Positions 22,742 through 34,625 of a DNA stretch of 64,000 nt are shown here, piece after piece. Under the pieces are notes generated by a model, which saw nothing but the letters and a program-made list of their open reading frames with translations, made no database searches and was not told where the DNA came from. Position 1 is the first letter of the stretch, and each line of letters starts with the position of its first letter. Source of the DNA: Lojkania enalia (Eukaryota > Ascomycota > Dothideomycetes > Pleosporales); the NCBI GenBank assembly GCA_010094045.1, contig ML986637.1, positions 62,001-126,000 on the forward strand, written 5' to 3'. A program made the position numbers and the translations under genes.

Positions 22742-25141
22742 TTACCCAAACCCCTTGATCGTTTTGTTTCTCACCTCCTCGCACCTCTCCAGCGCCTGCA
22801 CGTACATCTCCTGTGCAATCTTCCACGTCTCCATGACCTTCTCGTCCTCTTTCATCATCCGGAGGTAACTATGGAACCCGATCTTCTTAGTCGCCTCACC
22901 GCGCTTCGCGATGAAGCCTTCGTCCAGGCACGAATCTACCTCCGTCTGGCGCGCCAGGAAGTGGTTCATCATAATTTTGTTATACTCGCGGAACGACTTG
23001 ACGTAGCGATCCATCTCCTTCAAGTACCGGCCCGTGGATTCAGCGTTCAATACTACGGGTACTGCTGGAGCTACCGGCACGGAAGGGTACTGGAGTTTCC
23101 TGGCTATATTCGATTTGGTGGGGTGGGAACTAGAAGCCTCGGACTTGAACGGCAGGGTAGATTTCAGATCGCCCAGACCAGAAAAGCCATCACCATTGCT
23201 GGAGGGCACAAAGGGTTCAACATAACGCAAACCTGCTATTCCATTCAAACCTGCCGGAGGACGGGACTCAGTAGCTGATGAGGGAGCTGTTGCTGAGCCG
23301 TTCGGCATCTTACCCGATCTCTCGCCATTCTCATCTTGTGGAGACGGGGGTGCAGTGCGGGTTTTCCTTGACCTTGGCTGGGCCTTTTCTTTTTCTAAGG
23401 GAGGGGTATTAGAGTCAATGTCCATTGCATCGCCAGTCTCTTCCTCTTCGTCGTCCTCAGCGAATGCTTGATGCTTCGCCCTTGAGGTCTCTGGCTGCGC
23501 TTCCGCAGTAGAAGTTTCGTTCTGGACCACTGATGGCTTGCGAGAAAATGCTTTGGGACGCTTTGCTGTCGAAGTGGAACTGCGACGTGGTGATGTTTCT
23601 TTTGGCTTGAGTGGAAATGCCCAGCTTGCTTCTTTGAAGGTCTCCTTCCACTGCTCTTGGGTAAATTTAGCTGCATGAGGTGCTGGGCCTGGCATAGATG
23701 CAAATTCTGTTTCGGTATTTAGCGGTGGCGGTGGCGGTGGGGGAGGGGGAGGGGGGGGTGGCTGCGACTGGCCATAGGACTGGCCCCTCTCTGTTCCATT
23801 GCGCTGTGGTGGTCTACCTCGAGTTGGTGATGCGCGTCCTTTGCTACTTGAACCCTTCTGCATGCTTGGAGCGAAGTAGTCGGGTTTACCTTCAAATTTG
23901 CCGTGCCAGTCCGCAGGTGAAAACTTCAAGTTAATGCTTTCCTCGCTCTTGCTCTTGACAGGGTTAGGAGTAGCATTTGGGCGACCGGTACCTCGATTTT
24001 CTGGACCTACTCCAAACATACCCTGTGTCCATGGCTGTCCTGGTGACGCTTTTGGAGGTGGTGCAGGCTCCCGTCTCCTCCTGGCTGAGGGCGGGATCCC
24101 GATTTCAGATTCATCGTCGCTGGATGAAGGATACATGTTAAAGTTGGCGGTGGGATTGCCCGCGAACGAATTACGCTGTCCTCTTCGCCCTGAATCGGAG
24201 AAAGATCCGGCATTCTCCGAGGAGGGTGGTCGATGCGTTGGCGAGTTGCGCACACTTGCTGATCGGCTCACTCCATCTCCGTACATGGACGTCCGTTCCC
24301 CTGCACTTGAGAAGTATGGCGTCCTCACGCGATTGGCCTCCGCATAGGGAATATCCTCCTCCATTTGTTCCTTAAAACGCTTCAATGGGTCTGCGTGATC
24401 GGCTTTTTGGGGGGGAGACGGAGCGGGGCGTTCGTAGTTAGACCGATAAGACGAGCGGGCCTGACCTTCATCAGCGCCTGGAGTTGCAGGGTCAAAACCC
24501 GTCTTGGTTGAAGGAACTCTAGTGCTCTTGCTACGTCCAAACGGCGTGCCATTTGGATTGTTTAGGTTATATGCGCGCGGCTCGTCGCTCTTTGGCTGCT
24601 TCATTTTCCGCCAAGCCGTGAAGACATTGGCACGGGCTTCAGCATCGTTTTGCCGTGTGCTTTGCCGCTGGGACGTCGGAGGTGGAGCTCTGAAGTTCTT
24701 GCTCGTGAAACGATCTGCGCCGTTCGTGAAGGTAGTGTGCTGCTGCTGCGGCGGCGGGGGCGGGTGCTGCGGAGGTGGCCGTGGGGGAGGAGCACGGTAG
24801 TACGAACCGCTTGGTGTAGTCGTGTACGCATTCCGGGGAGGCGGAGGGGGACGGGACCGCGGAGTACTAGGATTATTGGGATTATACGGCGGTATGTTCA
24901 GGTTGCGATACTTTTTTCGTTCATTATCATACTTGACTCGCTGGGTGGGATCAATCAACACCTCGTAGGCCGCTTGGATCTGCTGGAACTTGTTGACAAA
25001 CTCTGTCTCGCGCCCGGGATTGCGGTCGGGATGGTATTGCCTTGCGAGCTGGTGATATGCCTTGCGAATCTCAAGTTCTTGTGCGTTGGCGGAGACTCCC
25101 AGGTCGGCGTAATAATTGCGCGTGGCATCGGCCTTGACCAT
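22742..25141 (-). CDS. J-domain (DnaJ/Hsp40) protein with long disordered region
   Basis: Single-exon gene of 799 aa. Residues 8-73 form a J-domain: helix II with Lys/Arg, the HPD motif (QYHPDRN) that stimulates Hsp70 ATPase, and FQQIQAAYEVLIDPTQRVKYD. About 80-620 is Pro/Ser-rich and disordered, with a run of at least 14 prolines near residue 465, encoded by a GGT/GGG-rich tract at 23722-23758. The last 150 residues (from VPVAPAVPVVLNAESTGRY) are predicted helical, with a conserved look: YLKEMDRYVKSFREYNKI and MKEDEKVMETWKIAQEMY. No zinc-finger or DnaJ C-terminal domain, so it is a class III J-protein; the client is unknown. The start codon is the ATG opening MVKADATRNYYADLGV. Confidence 0.85.
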   Translation of the reverse strand: MVKADATRNYYADLGVSANAQELEIRKAYHQLARQYHPDRNPGRETEFVNKFQQIQAAYEVLIDPTQRVKYDNERKKYRNLNIPPYNPNNPSTPRSRPPPPPRNAYTTTPSGSYYRAPPPRPPPQHPPPPPQQQHTTFTNGADRFTSKNFRAPPPTSQRQSTRQNDAEARANVFTAWRKMKQPKSDEPRAYNLNNPNGTPFGRSKSTRVPSTKTGFDPATPGADEGQARSSYRSNYERPAPSPPQKADHADPLKRFKEQMEEDIPYAEANRVRTPYFSSAGERTSMYGDGVSRSASVRNSPTHRPPSSENAGSFSDSGRRGQRNSFAGNPTANFNMYPSSSDDESEIGIPPSARRRREPAPPPKASPGQPWTQGMFGVGPENRGTGRPNATPNPVKSKSEESINLKFSPADWHGKFEGKPDYFAPSMQKGSSSKGRASPTRGRPPQRNGTERGQSYGQSQPPPPPPPPPPPPPLNTETEFASMPGPAPHAAKFTQEQWKETFKEASWAFPLKPKETSPRRSSTSTAKRPKAFSRKPSVVQNETSTAEAQPETSRAKHQAFAEDDEEEETGDAMDIDSNTPPLEKEKAQPRSRKTRTAPPSPQDENGERSGKMPNGSATAPSSATESRPPAGLNGIAGLRYVEPFVPSSNGDGFSGLGDLKSTLPFKSEASSSHPTKSNIARKLQYPSVPVAPAVPVVLNAESTGRYLKEMDRYVKSFREYNKIMMNHFLARQTEVDSCLDEGFIAKRGEATKKIGFHSYLRMMKEDEKVMETWKIAQEMYVQALERCEEVRNKTIKGFG

Positions 25142-26087
25142 CTTGATGGCGGTGAGGCGGATGCGGGAGATGACGGGGGAACCTCAAGGCGAGGAGTCCT
25201 GTGAATTATAGGTTAGTAGGCAGAAGCGGCGTCTCCGCCCAACATTGTTGACCTACTGTCGGGATGTTGGCCTGTAGCGAGGCGGTGCGGCTCAGATGAT
25301 GGTCGGCCGTGCACATGAATGTCTCACGGGCATTGCGCGGGAGCAGGAGCCTTAAACAGCGAGGACAAGGACGAGTAGGAGAGGAGGACGTGGTAGCTTC
25401 TGAAGGACGTTGGTGGAGCGTGCCGCGCTCGAATTCGCTTTTGCGTACTCGGGGAGTCGAGAGTCGATTGGCAGCAGGCGGACAACACAGCTCTCGGGTG
25501 TTGTTGGGTCGGGCGTGTTTGGTGTGGGGTTTCTAGGGTTGCGCTTTTCCCGGTTCAGACTAGGAGTAGGCTGCGGCTCCTAGCTCCCTACGACGCGCCC
25601 TGTGCCTGGCCGATGCCTGACGATTTAGTATTGCACAAGGGACGAAAAAGGGTTCATATTCTGCCTTGTATGAAGCCTACCTAGCTGCGTTCACCGGTAT
25701 ACCTGCACGATGATACCGACGTGGTCAAGCCGGCTACGTCAGTGGTTATAGCATACGAATGTATGCAGCATCAGCAGCCCACTTGATAGGCTGCAAGTTG
25801 CAGGGCCGTCGATGAGTTGGGCATCGCAGCCCTGAAACGCGGCTGTCGGCAATCCCGTTGCATCACCCGGATCGTCACTGCACGGGGACGAGAGCATCGT
25901 TCATGAAATCGTGAATGCCATCGATTTTGATATTCTGAACTCCGAAAAGTGTCGGTACAAGTCAATATTTGCCTTGCGTAATGAGAAGCCTATATAGCCC
26001 CGCCACATCCTTTAGTAGCCAGCCTACTCCTTTCGCGTGAGACAAGAGACCAAAAGATCCACCAGCCTAAACACACCCTTAAAGCAT
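25142..26087. other. Intergenic: J-protein promoter and L15 3' region
   Basis: Both flanking genes run leftwards. Nothing coding is supported; the ORFs here have composition unlike the neighbours. Confidence 0.5.
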
Positions 26088-26994
26088 TTAACGGTAGCGC
26101 CAGAGGGAGAGGGTGTTATGCCTCTTCCAAGTCTTCCTCCTACCAGCAGTCGTCTTGTTGTATCCGTGGCCCTTACCCAAGCCACGGCTCTTCTTGCCAG
26201 TGGCAGTGAGACCACGGCTCTCACGGTGCTTGTGGACAGGCTTGACAATCCAGTTGATGCGGGGATCGCGGCGGATAGCCTTGTGCTGGGGGTCGACAAG
26301 GATAACTTCGTAGTACTTGTAGGTAGAGTCTTGATTAATCCAGTAGGAGTTGAGAACGCGGAGGTTAGCAGCACGGCGACCGACGCGCTCCTCAGCGGTA
26401 GACTTGAGGGAACGCTGGTACTTGAGCTGGTTCACACCCTGGTTGGTGGGCTTGCCTGTTCCCCGCACGTTAGTTCACGAATTCTAGTGTCGAGAAGCGC
26501 GATCAGCATACCATAGGTAGCACCCCTAAGACGTAGTTATTAGCACTCCAAACAAACTACTGCTATTCATAGCCAACTTACTTTGGCACTGGCCTCTTAC
26601 GGCCACCACGGCGGACACGGCATCGGTAAATGACATAGCCCTGCTTGGCCTTGTATCCTAGACGACGAGCCTTGTCCGGGCGGGATGGGCGGCTTGCACG
26701 GTGGATAACGTTTAGTTGTCGAAGCTATTGATGCACTCTCAGCTCATGTTCAACGAGTAACACCAATTGGGATTTTGATTCCCAGAGAATGTGGCTCATA
26801 CCTCCCAGCACTACGAAACTGTTAGCAGGTTCTCAAAATATTTACAATGGTTCAAGCACGTACGCGCACACGCATTAAGAAGCGCATCATATCCGACTGC
26901 TTCTTCTTCTGAAGTTCTTCGACATCTACAATGTGTCAGTTCTGGGCTGGAGGGAGCGATCAGGGAGCGCGATCGTACATTTAAGGGCACCCAT
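26088..26994 (-). CDS. RPL15: 60S ribosomal protein L15 (eL15)
   Basis: Six exons: 26994-26979, 26925-26864, 26810-26802, 26724-26582, 26525-26512, 26455-26088, totalling 203 aa, the normal family length. Structural protein of the large ribosomal subunit, bound to 25S rRNA. Recognised through [64 protein letters not shown] and the C-terminal [17 protein letters not shown]. The third exon is only 9 nt and encodes C-W-E, flanked by good sites (TTCGTAG / GTATGAG). The first coding exon is 16 nt and the fifth 14 nt. Many small introns are usual in fungal ribosomal protein genes and often serve regulated splicing. Confidence 0.95.
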
Positions 26995-27408
26995 CTGTGA
27001 CAATGTTAGCTCGGGCGACGGTAAAAGAGAAGTAAAGCAGCGAGAATATATACCTTGGCTGGCTGTTGGGTTAGTTGTCGGTTGTCGTCGTTCGTAGGTT
27101 GAAGTTCACAGAGCCGAGCGAAAATTGGTGGTTTGTGGGTGGCTGACTAAGGAATTCTCAGCAGCCGAAACGGCAGGGGGTCAACGACACGGAAAATATA
27201 GAGAACTTTCGGTCGTGCGATGGAGGCGATTCCATAGAATTTACTTTCGATGAGTCCATTGTGTTCCTATTTTTCTATTTTCTCTGCTCCGGACTTCCCA
27301 TATATCTGGACAAGCTCGAAGACATCGCGCATTCCACTACATTTCTTTGTCATAGCAGATGCTTCGCTTCCAATGCTAATATAGAAATGTCACCAGTATT
27401 GTCCATAG
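26995..27408. promoter_or_regulatory. L15 promoter and 5' UTR
   Basis: 414 nt upstream of the L15 start. Contains pyrimidine-rich (on the gene strand) and GGTTAG/TTGTCG-like words but no motif I can name with confidence. Confidence 0.4.
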
Positions 27409-28213
27409 CTACATCTCCCTTGGGAGGCCCTTGACAGTTCTCTTGACTCCCCTCTCAGCGTATTGCAAAGTTCTATGCAGTCCATTATCCACTGAAAAGT
27501 CAGGCACATTATCAACAGCCTCCATATCATCCTCATAATCCCTATCCTTATCTGCATGCTCCGAAGGCAACCCAAGCACTTTCCTAACACTTCTCATCGC
27601 TATCCTATGTCCCATATACAGCAGATCCTCTAGCTTGTCCACATCCTTCTGCCAGACCTCCCCTATGGATTGATTCTCTTTTGTACAAGTATCATAAATC
27701 AATTTCTCCATAGAATTGTACTCGGTCACAAGGGTCCGCGATGCGTCGATGATCTCGTTAGCAGGCGCATATGCCAGGCACTGAGCGATATTTGTACCCG
27801 CCATTGTTCCGTTGGTTTTGTCCGTATCACTGCCGTTTGAGAAGGGTGTGAGAAGGGCGTTCGAGATCATGCCCGCGATATCGTCTCGGTAGCGTGCGTT
27901 CTCTAGTTCCCTGTAAAAACCATCCTGTTAGTCCATGAGTCTAGGCGTAGTGTAGGGGAAAGGCGAGACCTACACTTCGCGCAACCTTTGCTGCAGTGTT
28001 TCCTTGAGCGTACGCTGGTCTTCCTCGACCTTTGAGCGGAAATCGGTGATCTCTTTCTCGTCTCCCTTGCGTCCTGTGAGAAAAGGCCGAAGAGCGAGCA
28101 TCTGTCTGTGAGAGTAGGAGGTTAGTGAACCGGAACTTGCACGATTGCATATGACGAACTGACTGGCTATCTGTAGCCGCCTCGCCATTCTGTGACGCTT
28201 GCTTGCGTGCCAT
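27409..28213 (-). CDS. Conserved-looking coiled protein of unknown function, 227 aa
   Basis: Exons 28213-28164, 28105-27974, 27910-27409; frame closes at 227 aa. Both introns have clear branch sites (CACTAAC, GACTAAC). I do not recognise the family. The N-terminal third is Lys/Glu/Arg-rich and helical (RKGDEKEITDFRSKVEED, LKETLQQRLREVELENARY). The middle is polar, and residues 120-190 look like a second helical segment (VTEYNSMEKLIYDTC, VDKLEDLLYMGHRIAM). No signal peptide or membrane segment. Size and coiled composition would fit a small complex subunit, for instance a kinetochore or exosome-type cofactor, but nothing in the sequence proves that. Confidence 0.7.
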
Positions 28214-28573
28214 GATGCTGCCGCTCAGGTTTGTGCAGTGGACAGCAGCTGGGAGATGTGAGGAGACATGACGCGATGAGTCGTAGCTTCGACCGCATCA
28301 GGCAGGCGCGAGGCACGTATATTTCACTCACCCAAACCGGAGATTCAAGTCATTACAAGCCAAAAGGTAGATAGATTGTAAAGCCACTTTTATCATTGAC
28401 CCGGGTAGATACATATAAGCCCATGTACCTTCCATTTTCATTCATATCCATTCCAAATTCTGTTCTGTTAAATGTTGCCACAGCTGATCCTAGCACGGGT
28501 AACCCCATGTGACGATAAGAAGAGTAGAGAGTAAACCTTGGAAGAAGGAATCGTGAAGATTCTGAGAGCCAGC

Positions 28574-31093
28574 TCAATTGCCGAATGACATGTTCTGCAT
28601 GTAGCTACCAAGCTGAGTAGGGTCATATTCGGCAGAGCTTGTCGCCGTGAAAGAAGTTCTATATCCAGCAGAGCTTGTAGCCGCATGACCAGTGTAAGAC
28701 GATGAACCACCATATCCCGCGGAGCTTGTCGCCGTGTATCCACCATTGTAGGCGGGAGATGTGCCGTATCCTCCAGAAGTGATGTATCCAGACTGTCCGC
28801 CAGCACCTGAAGTGTGACCACCACGATAGGGTGCAGCACTAGAAGGAGTGTTGAAAGACGGCGACGAGGAGTAGGTGCCAGGCGGATAGTAGCCGCCGTA
28901 GTTCATCGGGCTACCACTTGCGGTCGCATTGGGGTAGGTTGCGGCCGCCGGATACCCTGGGTAGCGCCCATACATGTCCTGTCCATGCTGACCCTGGGCC
29001 CATTGTTGCATGGTGTACGGCGGTTGACCGGGATACCCGGGCATCTGGTGAGCGAAGGGGTAGTAAGATTCGTCATATTGTCCCTGTGGATGGGTAACGG
29101 CGGTGTTGGACCGGCCTGAATGTAAATCAGTATGATTCGTAGTCGTGGGGGAGGGGGGGGGGGTTACGAGAATGCATACCATACTGTTCGTGGGATCTGA
29201 AGGCTGAAGCGCCAAAGCCGGGACCGACCGCAAATGAGGTAGGGTTGGAATTCGAGGGAATAATAGCACCTGGACCGATGGCAGACGGAGGAGGCACTTG
29301 CATAAGCCCAGCGGGATTCACCACAGACGCAGGATTCACTGCTGACATCCAGATGCGGACCTTGTAGTTCTTGAACAAATCCGTGACGAGGTCGTTGAAG
29401 TTCACATATGCCTCAGCATAATAATAATAGGTCAATTTGTGGAAATCCCTAATGCCAGTTAGAGAAAGCTATGCAAAAGTTGTATAACTTACGCCTGATA
29501 CTCTGCGTCAAGTATTTCCATTGGCAGCTTATGCTCCGCAGCCTTAACAGCCCCAACCCGCTTCGCCTTCGCCTCCTGCCCTTCCTTGTCGCGGAGACCC
29601 ATGATCTCATGCTGCTGGGCTAGACGCTTGATCATCTTCGGCTTTGCGTCTGTCTCTTGCTGTGCGCCCATGCCCGCAAGGGCACTTCGATTAGCATTGG
29701 GAAATCCATTGGCACGTGCGAGGGCACCGAGCATGGGGGAATCGTTCGAGTTGCCAGCCAGTGAGTACTGGGAAAACATAACCAGCCACCGGAAATGTTC
29801 CTCATTCGCCTCTGCTTTGTGCTTCTTTGCGTCCTCCAGAGACACGTCGGCATAGGTGACCTGGCCTAGGTCACAGCCTCGGTCACCCTCGACAATGACC
29901 AAGTCTCCGCGTCGGATCTCAAGGCCAGTATTGTCGAAGACATAGTAGATATCGGCACGGGAACACTTGAAGGAGACGACATATAGACGCCGTCCTGGGC
30001 GACCACCATAGGCGGATTGCATAGTAAGAGTGTTAGAACTGCCGTTAGTATTCTGGGTTGTGCCGAAACTGAAGGAGGGACCACGCGGTATAATGGGGTC
30101 GGGATGCGCGGCGGAGATGGCAGAAGCATTGATTGCGCGTGAGGCTGGACCTTGCCCACTAAAGTATGCCGCGGCGTCATAAGAGTCCATTTCACCAGAA
30201 GAGGCAGTGTGCTGCGGTGTTTCGTCGTCTTCGTCAAATGTAGCGAGGTTAGACTGAGGCAGGGGATGGCTATGCAGACTGTGAGGCACCGCAAGAGAGT
30301 GGCGGCGCTCAGTCTGCATTACAATAGAGGAGGGGGGGTTCTGATGCTTGTAGTAGGTGATGACAGGCCGGTTGTAGACAATGTTCTCGCTGAATCGGCG
30401 GGTAATAGTCGGGTGAGCGCGCGAGTAAAAGAGCTCTTGATCCGTCTCCCAGAGGTCGTCGTGGGTGCCCTCCAATGGGTCTGCGGGCGGCGGCAAAGGT
30501 TGGGAGGGAGGCGGTGAGGTGGAGGACGTATGATCCTCCATTTCGTCCTCACGAAGTAGAGTAAGAGATTCACCGAGAAGACTAGGTTTTGAAGGGCGGT
30601 TGCGCACATTTAAGGAATTGCGCATGCGATTGGAAGCGAACTGACCGATGGGACTGCTCTCCAGATCGGCCTGACCGATGCTGTAGGACTGTGAACGCGT
30701 AGACTTGCGAACGGCAGAAGACTGGTTTAGCAGAAACCCAATTCCGTCGTCGTCAGTGGTCGGTGATGGGAAAGGCTTATCTCCTGGCGGGTAAACGGAG
30801 GTCGGTGAAGGAGCAGCATCTTTCAAACGGGGATTAGAATGATTGGAGGAGAAACTCGCTGTATTGAAAGGGAATGCTCCAGACCGGGAGGTAGTAAGCT
30901 CTGGAGTGAGTGAACCAGAAGGAAGTGAAAACTTGCGGTTTGGCTGAATATCTTGCAGCCAGCCGCTCGAAGGGCGGCGGGGAGCAGGTGGCTTAGAGGG
31001 CCGGTCTTCATCAGAGGAGGCCAGAACTTCACTGTCCGGCGTTGGACGCCGGAGCAGCTTTGAAGCTGGTCCAGTGGTGAGGCGTGAAGCCAT
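28574..31093 (-). CDS. PSP1-domain protein (Psp1-like)
   Basis: Exons 31093-29493, 29448-29180, 29115-28574; 803 aa. The N-terminal 370 residues are disordered and Ser/Pro-rich. The PSP1 C-terminal homology region (about 370-550) spans the first intron: YVVSFKCSRADIYYVF, GDLVIVEGDRGCDLGQV, EMEILDAEYQ-type ending, then YYYYAEAYVNFNDLVTDL. This domain is named from yeast Psp1, a high-copy suppressor of DNA polymerase alpha mutants, and is found in Lsm/P-body-linked and bacterial YaaT-type proteins. The C-terminus is a Gly/Tyr/Ser-rich repeat region with YxG-type units and a GYPG motif, prone to condensates. I chose the ATG at 31093; a frame extension upstream runs into a likely 5' UTR intron acceptor (CATTGCAG). 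The second intron contains a C11 run on the gene strand. Confidence 0.85.
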
Positions 31094-34000
31094 TTTTTGG
31101 ATGAAATGACTCCAAGAATAAAGGTGAAATGTAAGAAAAGTGAGTGATTTTACTATTCTACCTGCAATGAGCATTCGCCAGTCAGCAATGAATCCATTAT
31201 AGCAATATTATAGTATATAATATCCAGAACTATGAATGTCGGGTATAGCAGTAAATATAGCAATATGCCAAGGAATGTCTAGGGTGATGAGGTAGGGAGA
31301 TATAGGTGAACATACTCAAGCAGTTAAAATAAATAGGAAAGACAAATGTCCTGCTCAGACACTTCCACAGGTTTCAATCCTACAGAAGACAGGATGGCGA
31401 AGCCAGGAAACGTTAAAGTAGATAAAAGAGCTGTCCTTTAATATACTTTTAGGTATTACCATCATCTGTGTGGATACTTAGCAAATCACTCTAAGGTATC
31501 AGAAGCAGAAGCAGGCAAGAAGAGAAATCGACTTTTGATATATTATGATATATCAATGGCCCTCTGCGCACGATCGACCACATCCAGCGCCTCCGACAAT
31601 AGTCAGGACGACACCGGAATCGGAAATCCTTACAGGAACAAAAATAGCAGCCAACATACCTATAGGATATTATAACCCAGAACCTCTATCAAGAACAAGC
31701 AAATGAAGCGCCTCTTAACCCGGTCTATCGGTCATAAGTCGTAAACAATACCTCTCTACCGCTGATGGGCAAATCAGGCGCGTCCTATTGTTGCGGCTGG
31801 CACATGGCCGCTCAATATCCTCGAGCGGCGGGCGGCGGGCGTTGGGCGGTGGGTGCGATTGCGATGAAGGGGAGGTAATGGTTGAGGTTGGGGGAATTTA
31901 GCGGGTCGTTCGATGCTTCAGACGCCGGGGAGCGAACAGCAGCAAGCGCGGCAACACCCTGAATCCCGAGAAAACGGCCCGCTAGGTAGGATGCACGGGC
32001 AGGCAAGAGGCGGCACGGCGACTGGGCTTGGGGCAGTTCGAGGGAGGGCGAGGGGGGCGATATTCGCAGCAGCGAAGAGAAGACGGGCTCGAGGCAGGAT
32101 CTCATCTGAGGTGGTCAGAGGTCGGACGCGCGCACCGCAACGCCTTTGAGGCTTGCTGCAGCTCGCACGGCGCACGGCCTGGGCCAAGGGTCAGGGGCTG
32201 TGGGTGGCAGATGCGCAAAATGCGGAGACGGCCAGGCCAACTGCAGCTAGCCCGGGCTCAATTTAGGACGAACTGCTGCAAATTGCATGCTGCGCGCTGC
32301 TCTGGTTGCTGTTGGGGGTGGGCGCTGTATGCTATGCGGGCTAGCGACACCAGGGCCCGGCAGGCGGCAGCCAGCCAATCCCCGTCCGGCGGGCGCCTCT
32401 AGCAGTGGAGCAGCGCATGTGCAGCATCGTGACATTCGCCGTCCATGGCCACCGCATCCCCTCCTCCTCATCGGACGCGACCCCCAAAGGTTTGCTTTCT
32501 CACGAACGACCGCGACAATAACGGGGAGTGCCGCTGGGCTGGAGCTGGGCTGGCCAAGCTGGGCCGGCTAGGCTGGGCTTTCACCGCTCAGGGTCCTCCG
32601 CCCAGGCCAGCCCCCTCTCCTGCTCGCCTTCGCCTTCGCCTGCGCCCGCGTCTCTCACACTCTCTGCTTCTTTCCAATAAACCACCGATCCCGACCCCGA
32701 CCCCAACCCCAACCACCCCCCGGTTGGCGCCGCTTGCTGCCGTTTGTTGCGCGTCTTTCAAGGCTTTATGCTTCCTGCACGCCATTATTCCTGTTCGCTT
32801 CGACGCGATCGCGGCCGGCCTCTGCCGTGACATTCGGCACGCCACGACAAACCACGGCAGCTCGTCTCTGCAGCAGACAAAGCCCATCACGCGCCCCGCC
32901 TAAGGCCTCGATCCCGTCGAGTCCCCATCTTTGGCTCGCCGGCCGTTTGATGCTGTGGCCTGACCCCTTCTCGGTTCTCTCGGACTGCATGCTTCCCGCC
33001 CTGGGGGGGTAGGGGGAAATGCTCAACCCCGCATTTTCCTGCACCGCATATCGAAACGTTAATCTGATAATAATTCGTCTTCCACAGCAGTAGACTGTGT
33101 GGAGCTTGTCTCCCCCCCCTTTTGGCGTGAAATCACAGGAGCCGATACGAACCCTTGGAACGCCGGCGTCGTGTATGGCGTCTCGAGCCTGTTCAGTGGC
33201 CGAGGCGCGTGCTTGTACCCATGATGTTCTCTCGACATCAAGGCCGGATATGAACATGTCTTCGAACCTCCTGCTTGCTATTGCCGCGGAGATGGTTCGT
33301 GGCATTCCTTCCTTGAAAGACGCGGAGACTGAGACTTTTGGCTCTGGCGCACAGATACGGGGCGGACATTCTCAATCATCACACGCAGAGCTACAGTACA
33401 ATGCATGGGTGGCGTAGGCGTGGCCGATTTCTTCGCTCTCTTCTGTTGTCGCGTGTATACATGCCCAGGTAGTCTCGCGCCCAGCACCAAACTACCAGTG
33501 TAGCTGCCGCAGCCGGCCAATCAGAAACTGCAATGCTGGAGGTTTCAGCAGCTGCCCGCACGCCATCTCATTGGACGCCACAAGCATACAAGGAACACAG
33601 CAGCGGCCCGCGCTGGGAACCATGCTGCTTGATTCAGCGGTGCTTAGACGGCTAAACTGAATAATGAACCTTGGAATTTTGGCATCGGTGTATCGCATGC
33701 CCAGCTGCTGATCACGCCCCAATCTCGTGACGATCCCCTCGGTCGCTTATGTACTTGTAAATCCGGGGCCGAGCATGACCTTTGTAGCATCTACACTGTA
33801 GCATCACATCACATCACCACACACGCTTGGTTGGAAGGCCCTAGGCGAAGGTTCTCGACTGATCTTTTAGGGGTAGAGACGAGACGAGATAGGTGAGCGC
33901 ATTGGGGCACGCTTCCGTGACGTATGGTCCATGGATTCCACGCTGGCTGCTCAGAAAATAGTGATTAATAGTGATTCAGAGGGAGACGGCGGGGAGAGGC

Positions 34001-34625
34001 GGCTTAGTCAGGTAGCACTTGAGAGGGCTGAGGTGTTGCATCATGGCAGGAGCCGGTTGCCGTGCGAACCGCCAGTGCCACAGTAACCGCGTCCGGCCAA
34101 TCACACTTCCCGACGTCTTGCGCAGCCTTATCCTGCGCTACACACTCCAACCGATGCACCCCCGCCACCTATCGTAAATAACATTGACATTTGCATTCTC
34201 AATCTACGCATATCTACTTTCACGAACTCAGACAATTGCTCTTGAAGACGCACTATTGCACTCGTCGCACGAGGTAAGCCTCCGAGCCCCCGCGATGTCG
34301 GGCCCGCGTCGCAGATTCCACCGGCCGTGCTGGACCCTGGTGGTCGAATGACGTATCGCCGTGTCCATGAGAGCGATGACGATGAATGCCGCAAGATCCC
34401 GCTAACGTATATATTTTGTAGCCACACCACCACTACCGCGCGGATCATCTGAACAGTCATACCACAATTCTTCGCTCTCCATTCTCCTCAAAATATCCCT
34501 TTTCATCCGAATTCGTCGCGCACGTTACCTGACGCTTTGATAGCTGCCGTTACGCCTTTGTAGTTGATCCCGCACCTCCCGCACCGTCCCACGAGACTTT
34601 AGAGAACAGCAACATCACAGTCAAA
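31094..34625. other. Long GC-rich intergenic region
   Basis: 3.5 kb between divergent genes (PSP1 protein leftward, MARVEL protein rightward). About 31800-33450 is GC-rich, with overlapping ORFs on both strands, low-complexity repeats (GGGCTGG-type near 32535-32580; CGACCCC/CAACCCC near 32690-32715) and no recognisable domain in any frame. Overlap of several ORFs with no preferred frame argues for composition, not genes. It probably carries long promoters or UTRs; a long non-coding RNA cannot be excluded. Confidence 0.5.

Noticed and set aside
31812..33417. Many ORFs of 60-180 codons in the GC-rich block
   Set aside because: Overlapping ORFs on both strands with low complexity, explained by high GC.
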